64,000 nt of DNA. It comes from Glaciimonas soli (GTDB taxonomy: Bacteria > Pseudomonadota > Gammaproteobacteria > Burkholderiales > Burkholderiaceae_D). Each line of letters opens with the position of its first letter. Within the stretch, counting starts at the first letter, position 1. Position numbers and translations under genes: made by a program. The stretch spans positions 434,001 through 498,000 of the forward strand of contig NZ_WINI01000004.1 in NCBI RefSeq assembly GCF_009497155.1, given 5' to 3'. Below the pieces are notes generated by a model. The model saw only the letters and a list, made by a program, of their open reading frames with translations, was not told where the DNA came from and did not search any database. This document shows, piece by piece, positions 42,541 through 52,318 of the stretch.

Positions 42541-44433
42541 TTAAATAGCTACCTGTCGCCCAATCAAAATCACCCTGTCTTTCGGCAACCGGAAGAAATC
42601 ACTGACGTGGATGGAATTGCGTTCCATGACAGTAAACATACCTTCCTGCCATTCCACTAAACCTTGTCCGTCTTCGCGTGGAATAACTTCGATATGGCCG
42701 ACGTAATACACAGCATCTTTGACGTTCAGATTGGGGTTTTGTAACGCAGCTTGTTGTAATACCGCTGGGATATCTGGTTTTTCCATAAACCCAAAACGTG
42801 CCGTCGCGCGCCAATAGTTGGGCTGCACTTCGGTTAGTTTCAAGCGTTCTGCTTCATGCACCCAAGGAATGGATTCACTGATCGCGTTCACTACCAGCAG
42901 GTGTTGGTGCAAAGCGCCATTTTGTTTCACATGCCAGATCATGACGGGAGGAGTGCCATCATCGCTTCTGGATAGGAATACGCCAGTGCCCGGTACGCGC
43001 GGAATATTGCGTGCGGTAAGCGACGCCATAAACTGATCAACAGGCACGGTTTGTTCACTTACATTTTGCAGAACAGCGTTGGAGCCGCGATGCCAGACCA
43101 GCATCGTACCGAATATCAAACTTGCCAGTAATAGCGGGACATAACCGCCCTCTGCAACCTTGGTCAGATTCGCCAAGAAAAAGGCAGTGTCAACGCAGAT
43201 AAAGGCACCGGCAATCGCACCGCTTCTCAATATGCCCCAGCCCCAGACCTCGCGCATGGCAATGAACAGCAGACCGGAAGTCAACAGCATGGTCGCCGCG
43301 ACGGCGATACCGTAAGCAGAAGCTAAGTTGTCCGATTTGCGGAACGCCAGCGTCAGACCGACGGTAACGATCATCAGCAACCAATTGACGACGCCGACGT
43401 AAATCTGGCCATACCCTTCTTCCGACGTTTGTTTGATGCGCAAGCGTGGCAGCCAACCTAGTTGAATCGCTTGGCGTGTCATCGAGAACGCACCGGTGAT
43501 GATGGATTGGCTGGCAATAATGGTGGCGACGGTGGCGAGAATCACAAACGGGATCAACAAGAAATCCGGGGCGAGGCGGAAGAAAATGTTATCGGTAGTC
43601 GGCGTGCCATCAAGCACCAGCGCGGTTTGCCCTGCATAGTTCAGCAACAGGCTAGGCAGTACCACGCCCGACCAGGCGAAGCGAATCGGCCGTGCACCAA
43701 AATGCCCCATATCGGCATACAGCGCTTCCGCACCAGTGACGCACAGGAAAACACCGCCCAGTATCAGGAAGCTGGTATAGCCATTCGAAAACAGATAGCG
43801 CAAGCCATACATCGGATTGAGTGCGGCCAGTACCGCCGGATGTTGGGCAATGCCGATGATGCCGAACACTGCCATCACCACAAACCACAGCAGCATGATG
43901 GGACCGAAAGCTTTTCCTATCTTGGCAGTGCCGAGCGGTTGAATCGCGAATAGTGCAATTAATATCGTCACTGCGGCAGGCAAGATGTAAGGCTCCACAT
44001 CTGGCGTGACCAGTTTCAGTCCTTCCAGCGCCGATAACACCGAGATCGCAGGTGTGATCGCGCCATCGCCGTAAATCAGCGCGGCACCAAATAAACCGAG
44101 GGCGACGATCATTGGCCGTTTGTGCTTTTTGATGCCGAGCAAGGACATCAAAGCCAGAATTCCACCCTCGCCATCGTTGTCGATGCTCATGGCAAAGGTT
44201 ACATATTTCACCGACGTGATGATGATCAATGTCCAGACAATCAGCGACAGTACGCCCAGTACCACATCATGCGTAGGGGCGCCGCCCGTCATGCCTAATA
44301 CAGTTTTGAGTGTATAGAGAGGGCTAGTGCCGATATCGCCAAAAACGATACCTAGTGCGGCTAATCCTGATACGGACAGTCCGGCGCTACTGGCGTTACG
44401 AATGGGATTGCTGGAATCAGGTGAGGTCGTCAT
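42541..44433 (-). CDS. kup: Potassium uptake protein Kup
   Basis: 630 residues. KUP/HAK/KT-family K+ symporter with about 12 membrane helices. N-terminus [54 protein letters not shown]-terminal cytoplasmic domain. One of two kup copies in the window (the other at 52390). Starts with a 25-residue Ser-rich tail. Confidence 0.95.
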   Translation of the reverse strand: MTTSPDSSNPIRNASSAGLSVSGLAALGIVFGDIGTSPLYTLKTVLGMTGGAPTHDVVLGVLSLIVWTLIIITSVKYVTFAMSIDNDGEGGILALMSLLGIKKHKRPMIVALGLFGAALIYGDGAITPAISVLSALEGLKLVTPDVEPYILPAAVTILIALFAIQPLGTAKIGKAFGPIMLLWFVVMAVFGIIGIAQHPAVLAALNPMYGLRYLFSNGYTSFLILGGVFLCVTGAEALYADMGHFGARPIRFAWSGVVLPSLLLNYAGQTALVLDGTPTTDNIFFRLAPDFLLIPFVILATVATIIASQSIITGAFSMTRQAIQLGWLPRLRIKQTSEEGYGQIYVGVVNWLLMIVTVGLTLAFRKSDNLASAYGIAVAATMLLTSGLLFIAMREVWGWGILRSGAIAGAFICVDTAFFLANLTKVAEGGYVPLLLASLIFGTMLVWHRGSNAVLQNVSEQTVPVDQFMASLTARNIPRVPGTGVFLSRSDDGTPPVMIWHVKQNGALHQHLLVVNAISESIPWVHEAERLKLTEVQPNYWRATARFGFMEKPDIPAVLQQAALQNPNLNVKDAVYYVGHIEVIPREDGQGLVEWQEGMFTVMERNSIHVSDFFRLPKDRVILIGRQVAI

Positions 44434-44478
44434 GGAGGCGAACTTTCGTGATGTAAAGCCACGGTTATAAATGAAAAA

Positions 44479-44506
44479 CGACCCGATCGCAATTGCGGTC
44501 GGGTCG
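44479..44506 (-). terminator. Hairpin between kup and the next minus gene
   Basis: CGACCCGA and TCGGGTCG, with the inner bases TCGC/GCGG partly pairing, and TTTTTCAT on the minus strand. It lies downstream of the gene ending at 44538. Confidence 0.75.
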
Positions 44507-44537
44507 CTAAGGCAAATAAAACGCCGATTACAACAGA

Positions 44538-44996
44538 TTAGTAGTGACCGTGCTCGACGTCGTGTACTGCATGTTTTGCGGCTTCAAGCGCATTGTGAAC
44601 GTGATTCAGAGCGCGGCCTTGCAGGTCTCTTGCTTCTGGATTGTCTTCAGGTCTGGCAAGATCGTCTTCTGCTCTTTTTAGCAATTCAACGGCATGATGC
44701 AAGCGACCTGGGCGATCCAGGTTGGCATCTTCGTGCGGATGATCCCGCAAGTCTTTGCCATCAAGCCATGAAGCTTTTTTGAGTTCACCGATGGCGCGGT
44801 CGATTTCGTCGATAGCGACGTCTTCCTGGCCGCTGACGGCGGCATCGCCCGGACGACTTTCTATATTCCCACGCGCATCGCGCAGATCAGATAGCGCGTG
44901 GAGGTAACCAGGATGTTGTCCTGGAACGTCGGCATGGGCTGCGATTGGTAACACTGCTGCAAGCACGATGGCTAGTGCGGATAATTTTAATTTCAT
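44538..44996 (-). CDS. Periplasmic hypothetical protein
   Basis: 152 residues with a signal peptide ending PIAAHA. The mature part is helical and charged, with repeated A-x-x-E/D patterns (DEIDRAIGELKKA, HAVELLKRAEDDLA, HVHNALEAAKHAVHD) and many His residues. No metal site or enzyme motif is certain. Function unknown. Confidence 0.72.
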   Translation of the reverse strand: MKLKLSALAIVLAAVLPIAAHADVPGQHPGYLHALSDLRDARGNIESRPGDAAVSGQEDVAIDEIDRAIGELKKASWLDGKDLRDHPHEDANLDRPGRLHHAVELLKRAEDDLARPEDNPEARDLQGRALNHVHNALEAAKHAVHDVEHGHY

Positions 44997-45188
44997 TATG
45001 ATGACTCCCTGATGACATTCGAAAAATAAACATGTGGCATGGCAGAAGCGTTGAGAACTGTTAAGGAGCAGTTAAGCTGTGCCTTGCTTACAGCTTCAAC
45101 GATTTGCGCGCGCAAAAGTTTACTGGATAGCCCATCAGAAGTGTAAGAAATTATTTCCATGTGGAAATTTACAACAGCAGCGGTATCA

Positions 45189-45686
45189 TCACTTCGCGTC
45201 TGCTTCACCTTCCCAATATTCCATCGTCGCCGTTTTACGATAACCCTCACCCATCAAGCGCACTCCCACGCGGCCGGAGTCGGTATATACCACCACCTCA
45301 TTCGGATTGCTTTCACCGATCATCAGGAATTTACATACGGCGGGACTGTGATTGTATAAAGAGTGGCCAGCTTTTTGGCCCGCCGGGAAGCAGCAATATT
45401 GTCCGGCATGCATCACATAGGATTTATCGTCAAGGTACAGCGTCATTTCCCCTTCCAGCAGATAGAGATGTTCTTCTTCTAACATGTGATAGTGCGTGGG
45501 GCAGGAGCGTTTTCCCGGCGCCAGCTCTTCAATTGAGACACCAACATGCGAACCGCCGCCGAAATGGCCGAGACGTCGGAACTTGCTGCCGAATTTTTCG
45601 CCCTCTGCATATTCTTCGACAGGCACTTCATCGGCGGAAAAAGGTTCGTAGATTTTGTTTTCGTTGAGTGAGGATGCTCTTGACAT
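45189..45686 (-). CDS. Cupin-domain protein
   Basis: 165 residues. A double-stranded beta-helix with the cupin motif PTHYHMLEEEHLYLLEGEMT (two His and a Glu metal ligand) and a second motif GQYCCFPAGQKAGHSLYNHS. Probably binds a metal; substrate unknown. ATG at 45686 with GGAG upstream. Confidence 0.88.
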   Translation of the reverse strand: MSRASSLNENKIYEPFSADEVPVEEYAEGEKFGSKFRRLGHFGGGSHVGVSIEELAPGKRSCPTHYHMLEEEHLYLLEGEMTLYLDDKSYVMHAGQYCCFPAGQKAGHSLYNHSPAVCKFLMIGESNPNEVVVYTDSGRVGVRLMGEGYRKTATMEYWEGEADAK

Positions 45687-45739
45687 GGAGGTCTCTTATA
45701 TATTGTTAGAAAACGAAGGAAATTTGAATGACGATTACG

Positions 45740-45761
45740 TAATTAACCATATGGTGTATTA
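45740..45761. promoter_or_regulatory. Palindromic operator candidate of the RES/Xre pair
   Basis: TAAT-TA-ACCATATGGT-GT-ATTA: a perfect 10-bp core palindrome with matching TAAT/ATTA flanks, 25 bases before the antitoxin GTG. Xre antitoxins commonly bind such sites. Confidence 0.55.
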
Positions 45762-45785
45762 TTAGTTTCCAAATGGAGGTGTATT

Positions 45786-46343
45786 GTGAGTGTTGTAAAA
45801 AATTCGGTTGAAAAACAACATCATGTAAAAAAGCGTGTACCTGGCGTGAGTGACGCTGCGTCTAAACGCTCTGCTAAATTAACTGAAACACTTTTAAAAA
45901 AGAAGCATGTCGTGCGGCCTCGAAAAGCACACTTGACAGCTTTTTCTCGGATTGTATCAGGTGAACTCCTTGCCGGATTTGCCGCTGTTAAGTCGATTCG
46001 GGAAGGATATCCGGCGCACATATTGAAATCAGCCAGCAGCTTTTTCGATGTGCCTGATGCACGAATTCAAAGCATCGCTCAGGTTCCGGCAACAACTGCT
46101 AGTCGATTGGAGAAAAAACAGGCCAACATCGATCCTGCTGCAACAGAGCGAATATATCGCATGGGCACTGTTACACGCATGGCCATTGATGTTTTTGAAA
46201 ATCAGGATGCTGCGATTAAATGGATGTGCCAACCCAATCGCACACTTGGAGGTGTTGCACCACTAGACTTAATGGACACAGAACCTGGTGCTGTGTCTGT
46301 GCGGCAGGTACTTAACGCGATTGAGACTGGTGGCGTCGCTTGA
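45786..46343 (+). CDS. Xre/MbcA/ParS-type antitoxin of a RES toxin-antitoxin pair
   Basis: 185 residues, GTG start after TGGAGGTG. The C-terminal DUF2384 toxin-binding segment is RMAIDVFENQDAAIKWMCQP then GGVAPLDLMDTEPGAVSVRQ, followed by VLNAIETGG. The basic N-terminus is followed by an Xre-like helical region. The stop overlaps the toxin start (TTGA). Confidence 0.88.
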   Translation: MSVVKNSVEKQHHVKKRVPGVSDAASKRSAKLTETLLKKKHVVRPRKAHLTAFSRIVSGELLAGFAAVKSIREGYPAHILKSASSFFDVPDARIQSIAQVPATTASRLEKKQANIDPAATERIYRMGTVTRMAIDVFENQDAAIKWMCQPNRTLGGVAPLDLMDTEPGAVSVRQVLNAIETGGVA

Positions 46344-46804
46344 AGCTATGGCGTATTACCAACAGAAAATGGGCGCTTGATAAACTTTGCAATGGCGCAC
46401 GACGCGATGGTGGGCGTTGGAATCCGATCGGTTATCCAGCCATGTATGCCGGTACCACAATAGAAATTTGTGCGTTGGAAAAGTTTGTGCATTTGGCGGG
46501 TGCAATATACCCTCCTCTCGTGCTCGTTTCTGTTGAAGTCCCGGACGACAAAAAATTATCTATTCAACCAACGCTGGCAAGTCTCCCAAAAGATTGGTCA
46601 GACTTGCCAACTCCTGCGAGTGCGCAAGAGTTTGGCCGCCAATGGCTGGCTTCGACCAATCAATTGGTAATGTTTTTGCCATCAGCAATTATTCCAGAAG
46701 CGACGAATGCAATCATCAATCCCTCGCACCCAGCGTATCAGGATGTGAAACTGACGGTGCTAAGAGAGTTTAGTTTTGATGGCAGAATGTTTGAAGTGGG
46801 GTAA
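46340..46804 (+). CDS. RES-domain toxin
   Basis: 154 residues, TTG start overlapping the antitoxin stop. RES-family sequence: LWRITNRKWA, the GGRWNPIGYPAMYAG arginine-Tyr segment, and ALEKFVHLAG. RES toxins degrade NAD+ by phosphorolysis or hydrolysis and are blocked by the partner Xre antitoxin. Its stop directly abuts that of the convergent dehydratase gene with no intervening base. Confidence 0.88.
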   Translation: MKLWRITNRKWALDKLCNGARRDGGRWNPIGYPAMYAGTTIEICALEKFVHLAGAIYPPLVLVSVEVPDDKKLSIQPTLASLPKDWSDLPTPASAQEFGRQWLASTNQLVMFLPSAIIPEATNAIINPSHPAYQDVKLTVLREFSFDGRMFEVG

Positions 46805-47785
46805 TTACGATATAGGTAAATCACCTTGTATCAGCTCGGCGAAGCGCATCAAATCAATATTGCCACCAGAGACAATCACACCGACTTTCTTGCCTTTCAG
46901 GTCGCATTGCTGACTAAAAGCTGCGGCGGCGCTCAGGCAACCGGTTGGCTCGACCATCATTTTCATACGGCTGGCGAAGAACTTCATGGTCTCGACTAAC
47001 TCTTGGTCGCTGACAGTGAGAATGTCATCTACTCGTTGTTGTATCACTGGAAAAGTAAGTGCTCCCAGTTGCTGGGTTTGGGTACCGTCGGCAATGGTGA
47101 CGGGAGTTGCAATGCGCACAATTTGCCCACTGCGGAAACTACGCTGGCCATCGTTGCCCGCTTCCGGCTCGACCCCGATCACCGTGCAATGGGGATGCAT
47201 GGCTTTGGCTGCAGTGGCGGAGCCAGAGAGCAATCCGCCGCCGCCAAGTGGCACGAACAAAACGTCGAGAGCGCCGACTTCGTCGAACAATTCTTTGGCG
47301 GCCGTACCTTGGCCCGCCATTACATGTGGATGGTCGTAGGGCGGGATCAGCGTCAGGCCGCGCTCTTCGGCTAGTCGTCGGCTAATTGCATCACGGTCTT
47401 CCGTATAGCGATCAAACATGATCACTTCGCCACCGTAGCCACGGGTTGCTGCGATTTTGATCTGCGGTGCATCGGATGGCATTACGATGACTGCTTTGAT
47501 GCCGAGTAAGCGTGCGGCCAGTGCAATGGCTTGCGCGTGATTACCCGACGAAAAGGCGATCACACCACGCTTTCGCTGTTCCTTAGTAAATTGAGACAAG
47601 GCATTGTAGGCGCCGCGAAATTTGAATGCGCCAGCACGCTGAAAATTTTCACATTTGAAAAATATGTTCGCGCCGGTTAACTGATCGGCGGTGGTCGATG
47701 TCATGACCGGTGTGCGATGCGCAACACTGGCGATGCGCTCATGCGCATGGACGATGTCTTCGTAAGAAATGGGTAGTTGCTGCAT
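46805..47785 (-). CDS. Serine/threonine dehydratase (PLP-dependent)
   Basis: 326 residues. Fold-type II PLP enzyme: the PLP lysine lies in AGAFKFRGAYN, the Asn loop in SSGNHAQAIALAARL, the glycine phosphate loop in VPLGGGGLLSGSA. Length matches catabolic threonine dehydratase/3-hydroxyaspartate ammonia-lyase without regulatory domain. Deaminates Thr/Ser (or 3-hydroxyaspartate). Confidence 0.92.
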   Translation of the reverse strand: MQQLPISYEDIVHAHERIASVAHRTPVMTSTTADQLTGANIFFKCENFQRAGAFKFRGAYNALSQFTKEQRKRGVIAFSSGNHAQAIALAARLLGIKAVIVMPSDAPQIKIAATRGYGGEVIMFDRYTEDRDAISRRLAEERGLTLIPPYDHPHVMAGQGTAAKELFDEVGALDVLFVPLGGGGLLSGSATAAKAMHPHCTVIGVEPEAGNDGQRSFRSGQIVRIATPVTIADGTQTQQLGALTFPVIQQRVDDILTVSDQELVETMKFFASRMKMMVEPTGCLSAAAAFSQQCDLKGKKVGVIVSGGNIDLMRFAELIQGDLPIS

Positions 47786-47838
47786 TTTGTGTCTTTCGTA
47801 AGTTGCGTTTTTTTATAGAGCTTAGTCACAATTAATTC

Positions 47839-47989
47839 GGAACAGAGTGGGTACGCCATTTTTTATTCGTGCGGAGAACCCAGCTCAGGAAGTGGTTAAA
47901 TTAAGAGATGGTTACTCAAGCATACTCCTGGCATGGATGCCGTTGGCTCAATACCGCGCGGGTAAAAAATGGCGTACCCACTCTGCTCC
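47839..47989. repeat. 27-bp inverted duplication around the 3' end of the DUF2917 gene
   Basis: 47839-47865 and 47963-47989 are inverted copies matching at 26 of 27 bases (core AGAGTGGGTACGCC then ATTTTTTA). The right copy codes the end of the DUF2917 protein (EWVRHFL); the left copy is outside any gene and lies 97 bases away. Similarity continues weakly beyond the core. Confidence 0.75.
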
Positions 47990-48280
47990 AGCGTCACGAA
48001 TTTTGTCCCACCCTCGCCATACCGACAGTGGTGCAGTGATCTGTAATGTCGCATCAGACATCACATCTACCTGCATCCAGCCAGAACGCGGTGCTACCCA
48101 CTGCCCGTTTTCTGTCAACGTAACGATTTCTCGCCAGTGATATCCATCCATTTGTCTGCTATCCAGATTAATCCGTAACTTTCCACTTTGTAATGTGATC
48201 ACGGTATCGGCAGCGCTGTAAAAATGGAGTGTCTGGCCAGATTTGGCTGATTTTGCTGGCATGTTTGCAAAAGTGGACAT
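47948..48280 (-). CDS. DUF2917 protein
   Basis: 110 residues, a cupin-like small protein typical of Burkholderiales: QWVAPRSGWMQVDV, APLSVWRGWDKI. It is divergent from the MocR regulator gene about 170 bases away, an arrangement often seen. Function unknown. Confidence 0.8.
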   Translation of the reverse strand: MSTFANMPAKSAKSGQTLHFYSAADTVITLQSGKLRINLDSRQMDGYHWREIVTLTENGQWVAPRSGWMQVDVMSDATLQITAPLSVWRGWDKIRDAGAEWVRHFLPARY

Positions 48281-48449
48281 GATGAATAGCTAACTGTGAT
48301 TGGAGGAGATCACAGCTTAGGCCTATCAGCAGCGCGGAAAAATAGACAGTCTGCAGCTATCTGTACCGCATCACATGCAATTTTCAGTATCTGTTATGGT
48401 TCTCTTTTGCGCATTCTGTATCTATGCGCCACAACACATTCATTGGAAT

Positions 48450-49913
48450 ATGGCAGCTATGGACAGTTCATTACAAACACCCCATCAACCACTCTATCGG
48501 CGACTGGCTGCGCATTATCTGGACGCGATCAATGCCTCGACCTTACGCGCGGGTGATCGTATGCCTTCGGTGCGAGAGCTGGTGCGCCAGCATGCAGTCA
48601 GTCTTTCCACTGCACTGCAAACTTGTCGTTTTCTGGAAAATGAAGGCTGGTTAGAGGCGCGACCGCGTTCTGGTTATTTCGTCAAGGCCGCCAAACGTTT
48701 GGCGGTGCCGGCCATTACCGAACCAGATATGCGCAAGCCGCATGATGCTGCGCAGTTTGTTGGCATTCATGAAAAAGTATCGGAAATTATCAGCAAAGGT
48801 CAGCGCAAAATTCGGATTAATTTAGGCCGTGCGGCTGGTGCACCGGAGCTGTATCCGGGCAAACAACTGAATGCCTTGGCCAGTCGTATGTTGCGACAGC
48901 GCCCAAACTTATTTTCCAAGCAGACTTCGCCCACTGGTAACAAGACCTTTAAAACTGTGCTGGCAAAGCGTGCGTTGAGCAGTGGCATGACACTTAATCC
49001 AGATGATATTTTGGTCACCTATGGCTGCATAGAAGCACTCAATCTGGCACTGCGTGCGGTGGCACAGCCGGGCGATGTGATCGCAGTGGAGTCGCCGACT
49101 TTCTATGGTTTGTTGCAAGTGATGGAAAGTCTGGGCATGCGCGCGCTGGAAATTCCGACTAGCGCGCAGACTGGGATTTCGCTGGAAGCATTGGAACTGG
49201 CGATGCGAACCACCGACAATATCAAGGCCGTAGTGGTGGTGCCGCATTTGCAAAATCCTATGGGTAGCATCATGCCGGATGCGCACAAAAGACGCCTGGT
49301 AGCGTTATGCGAAAACCACGACATCGCACTCATCGAAGATGATTCATATAGTGCTTTGGTACATGACGGTTTGCCGCTAGCATCATTGAAATCGTATGAC
49401 ACCACCGATAACGTGATTCATTGCGCATCGCTGCATAAAGCGCTGGCACCTGGCCTGCGTCTGGGCTGGATGACGGCGGGACGCTGGCAAGCGCGGGTTA
49501 ACATGCTGAAATATGCGCAAACCCGTTATAACGACGAATGGTCGCAATCCGTTGCCGCGGAATTCATGGCGTCGCCTGCTTACGACCGACATTTACGCCA
49601 GATTCGCACCGCCTTGCGCACGCAACGCGATTTGACCGCGGATGCTATTGCCACTTATTTTCCACCAGAGACGCGCTGTAGTTTGCCCAACGGCGGTGTT
49701 TCGGTCTGGGTAGAATTGCCAACGGGATCATCATCCAAAAAAATCTTTGAAGAAGCGCTCAAGCACGGGATTCTGACTTCTCCCGGGCTGTTATTTTCTA
49801 ACTCGCACCGTTACGATCATTTCATGCGCCTTAACTGCGGCATGCCTTTTACGGATGAGGTGACGCAGGCTTACGCGCAGCTTGGGCGGATAGTGCGGGA
49901 TGTGGCGGGATAG
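48450..49913 (+). CDS. MocR-type regulator: GntR helix-turn-helix fused to aminotransferase
   Basis: 487 residues from MAAMDSSLQTPHQPLYRRLA (ATG at 48459 possible; the start at 48375 adds unlikely residues). N-terminal GntR winged helix (LRAGDRMPSVRELVRQHAVS). C-terminal fold-type I aminotransferase with the PLP lysine in HCASLHKALAPGLRLGWM and VESPTFYGLLQVMESLG. Such proteins sense PLP or amino compounds. Divergent from DUF2917. Confidence 0.92.
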   Translation: MAAMDSSLQTPHQPLYRRLAAHYLDAINASTLRAGDRMPSVRELVRQHAVSLSTALQTCRFLENEGWLEARPRSGYFVKAAKRLAVPAITEPDMRKPHDAAQFVGIHEKVSEIISKGQRKIRINLGRAAGAPELYPGKQLNALASRMLRQRPNLFSKQTSPTGNKTFKTVLAKRALSSGMTLNPDDILVTYGCIEALNLALRAVAQPGDVIAVESPTFYGLLQVMESLGMRALEIPTSAQTGISLEALELAMRTTDNIKAVVVVPHLQNPMGSIMPDAHKRRLVALCENHDIALIEDDSYSALVHDGLPLASLKSYDTTDNVIHCASLHKALAPGLRLGWMTAGRWQARVNMLKYAQTRYNDEWSQSVAAEFMASPAYDRHLRQIRTALRTQRDLTADAIATYFPPETRCSLPNGGVSVWVELPTGSSSKKIFEEALKHGILTSPGLLFSNSHRYDHFMRLNCGMPFTDEVTQAYAQLGRIVRDVAG

Positions 49914-50309
49914 CCAGATTTAACTTCGAATGGTGATGTTATTTGACCCCAGGAAGAAGCCTTTCTCTGCGTCGCAAGATAGCTGTGAAAAAATAAATGC
50001 CATTATTTCAATATTTATTGTTTGGACGATAAAACTTCTCTTATAGAAGGTATTCCGATTCCCACATCTGTTTGGCGCGGTGGTATGCTTGCCTTCCGGG
50101 CAAATTCCCTAGACGTCATTCGGAACCTACTGTGCGTCCCTATATTGCACCTGTGATGCTCTCTGTACCTGCGTACGGCCGCAGAGATTAAGCATCGTCG
50201 GCACAATTTTGAGACGCTCGCTACGGTTCGGAAAGAAGTCTGATAGACGCATAACAATAAAAACGCGCTGTTTTTGCCTTCCATATCAACGCAAATATTC
50301 AGGTTATCC
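49914..50309. other. Intergenic region without recognised gene
   Basis: 396 bases. ORFs here (50015-50323 minus) show no family character. No terminator, RNA or mobile element was recognised. Confidence 0.4.
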
Positions 50310-52130
50310 ATGAACTCTCCCAATTTTCCACCATCAGCAATAACTCCTCGTATTCAAAGTCTGCGTGACACTATGAAAAAGCACAAGATTGATGCCTATC
50401 TGGTGCCATCATCTGATCCGCATTTATCCGAATATTTACCAGTACGCTGGAAGGGGCGTGAATGGCTGTCTGGTTTTACCGGTTCAATGGCGAATTTGAT
50501 TGTGACGGCTGATTTTGTTGGATTGTGGGCGGACAGCCGTTACTGGTCGCAAGCAGAAGCGCAACTGGCAGGTACTGGTATCGAGTTGATGAAAACCGTT
50601 TCCGGCGCGAGTCTGGCGCATCTGGAATGGCTGGGTGAGCATTTCGCTGCCGGGCAAACCGTTGCGGTTGATGGCACGGTATTGGGATTGGCACCAGCGC
50701 GAGTATTGGAAGCTGTGTTGAAAAAAAGTGGCGCAATGTTGCGCACGGATGTCGATCTGTTTAACGACATCTGGACAGACCGCCCAAGTCTTCCTATGCC
50801 ACCGGTATATGAGCATCAACCACCTTACGCACAGCTATCGCGTGCCGACAAGCTACAAACATTGCGCGCAGCGATGCACGGTCATGGCGCATCAGCGCAT
50901 TTCATTTCTACTTTGGACGACATCGCGTATCTGTTTAATTTACGTGGCAGTGATGTCAATTTCAATCCGATTTTTATCGCACACGCGTTGATTAATGAAC
51001 AAGGTGCGACTTTGTTTGTCGCCGACGGTAAAGTGGATGCAGCGTTGCAAAAAGTACTTGCGGCGGATGGCGTTACTATTGCTCCATACGCACAGGCGAC
51101 TGTGACATTGGCAGAGTTAGCTGCTGATACTACCTTGTTAATCGATCCACGTCGTATCACGCTCGGTCTGCGTCAGGCGGTTCCGGCCAACGTCAAAGTG
51201 GTGGAAGCAATTAATCCGACAACGTTTGCCAAATCACGCAAAACCGATACGGAAGCCAATCATGTGCGTTCTGCGATGGAGCAAGACGGTGCAGCGTTGT
51301 GCGAATTCTTTACCTGGTTAGAGCAGGCTGTCGAGAAGCGCGAAGAAGAAACGCTGACGGAAGTGATGATTGACAAGCAAATTACCGCCGCTCGCGCACG
51401 TCGCCCCGGTTTTGTTTCCCAAAGTTTTGCCACTATCGCCGGTTTCAACGGCAACGGCGCGATGCCGCACTACAAAGCATCCGAAGAGTCACATGCCATC
51501 ATTCATGGTGAGGGTTTGTTGTTGATCGACTCAGGTGGCCAATATGTGAACGGCACTACTGATATCACGCGCATGATGCCGATCGGCCAGCCGTCGCCTG
51601 CGCAACAACGTGATTGCACCTTGGTACTCAAAGGGGTGATTGCATTGTCTAGTGCGCAATTCCCGCGCGGGATCAAATCGCCGTTGTTAGATGCTATTGC
51701 CCGTGCGCCTATGTGGGCAGAGGGCGTTGATTATGGTCACGGCACCGGTCATGGCGTGGGTTATTTCCTTAACGTTCATGAAGGCCCGCAAGTGATTTCT
51801 TACTATGCCATGCCAGAAGCACATACCGCGATGGAAGCAGGCATGATTACCTCGATTGAACCGGGTATTTATCGCCCGACACGCTGGGGTGTACGGATCG
51901 AGAATCTGGTGCTGAATCAACCTGCCGCTACGACCGAATTTGGTGAGTTCCTGCGTTTTGAAACGTTGACTCTATGCCCGATTGACACGCGTTGTCTTGA
52001 TCTCAGTTTGCTACGGCAAGACGAACGTGACTGGCTTAATGCCTATCACGCGCAAGTGCGTGCACGTTTGTCGCCGCTTGTGACCGGCGATGCACAGCGT
52101 TGGTTAGAGACCAGAACGCAAGCGGTGTGA
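50310..52130 (+). CDS. pepP: Xaa-Pro aminopeptidase (M24B family)
   Basis: 606 residues from MNSPNFPPSAITPRIQSL (a start at 50274 adds 12 residues). N-terminal creatinase-like domain, second similar domain, and the pita-bread metalloprotease domain with metal ligands in LIDSGGQYVNGTTDITR, YGHGTGHGVGYFLNVHEGP and SIEPGIYRPTRWG. Length matches the long aminopeptidase P type. Releases N-terminal residues before proline. Terminator at 52173. Confidence 0.92.
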   Translation: MNSPNFPPSAITPRIQSLRDTMKKHKIDAYLVPSSDPHLSEYLPVRWKGREWLSGFTGSMANLIVTADFVGLWADSRYWSQAEAQLAGTGIELMKTVSGASLAHLEWLGEHFAAGQTVAVDGTVLGLAPARVLEAVLKKSGAMLRTDVDLFNDIWTDRPSLPMPPVYEHQPPYAQLSRADKLQTLRAAMHGHGASAHFISTLDDIAYLFNLRGSDVNFNPIFIAHALINEQGATLFVADGKVDAALQKVLAADGVTIAPYAQATVTLAELAADTTLLIDPRRITLGLRQAVPANVKVVEAINPTTFAKSRKTDTEANHVRSAMEQDGAALCEFFTWLEQAVEKREEETLTEVMIDKQITAARARRPGFVSQSFATIAGFNGNGAMPHYKASEESHAIIHGEGLLLIDSGGQYVNGTTDITRMMPIGQPSPAQQRDCTLVLKGVIALSSAQFPRGIKSPLLDAIARAPMWAEGVDYGHGTGHGVGYFLNVHEGPQVISYYAMPEAHTAMEAGMITSIEPGIYRPTRWGVRIENLVLNQPAATTEFGEFLRFETLTLCPIDTRCLDLSLLRQDERDWLNAYHAQVRARLSPLVTGDAQRWLETRTQAV

Positions 52131-52172
52131 TGGTGTATTGACTACTGCAGCATGCGGTGACGACGTAATGAC

Positions 52173-52205
52173 AAAAGGCATCATTTGATGCCTTTTGCTT
52201 TTTTG
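52173..52205 (+). terminator. Terminator after pepP
   Basis: AAAAGGCATCA-TT-TGATGCCTTTT followed by GCTTTTTTG. A perfect 11-bp stem. Confidence 0.88.
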
Positions 52206-52318
52206 CAACATAAACCGACCGGTAGCGGTTGATGGCGCGGTTAAGGTGTAAAAAAAGCGTAAAATCCCCGACTCTGCAGGATGCACAATCGATAAGTAAA
52301 TTCCATTGAGCAAGAGTG

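Noticed and set aside
44538-44782. Plus-strand ORF opposite the periplasmic protein gene
   Set aside because: The minus-strand gene has a clean signal peptide and terminator; the plus-strand frame does not.
50015-50323. 102-codon minus-strand ORF upstream of pepP
   Set aside because: It overlaps the pepP start and has a random-looking Arg/Ser/Cys-rich sequence.
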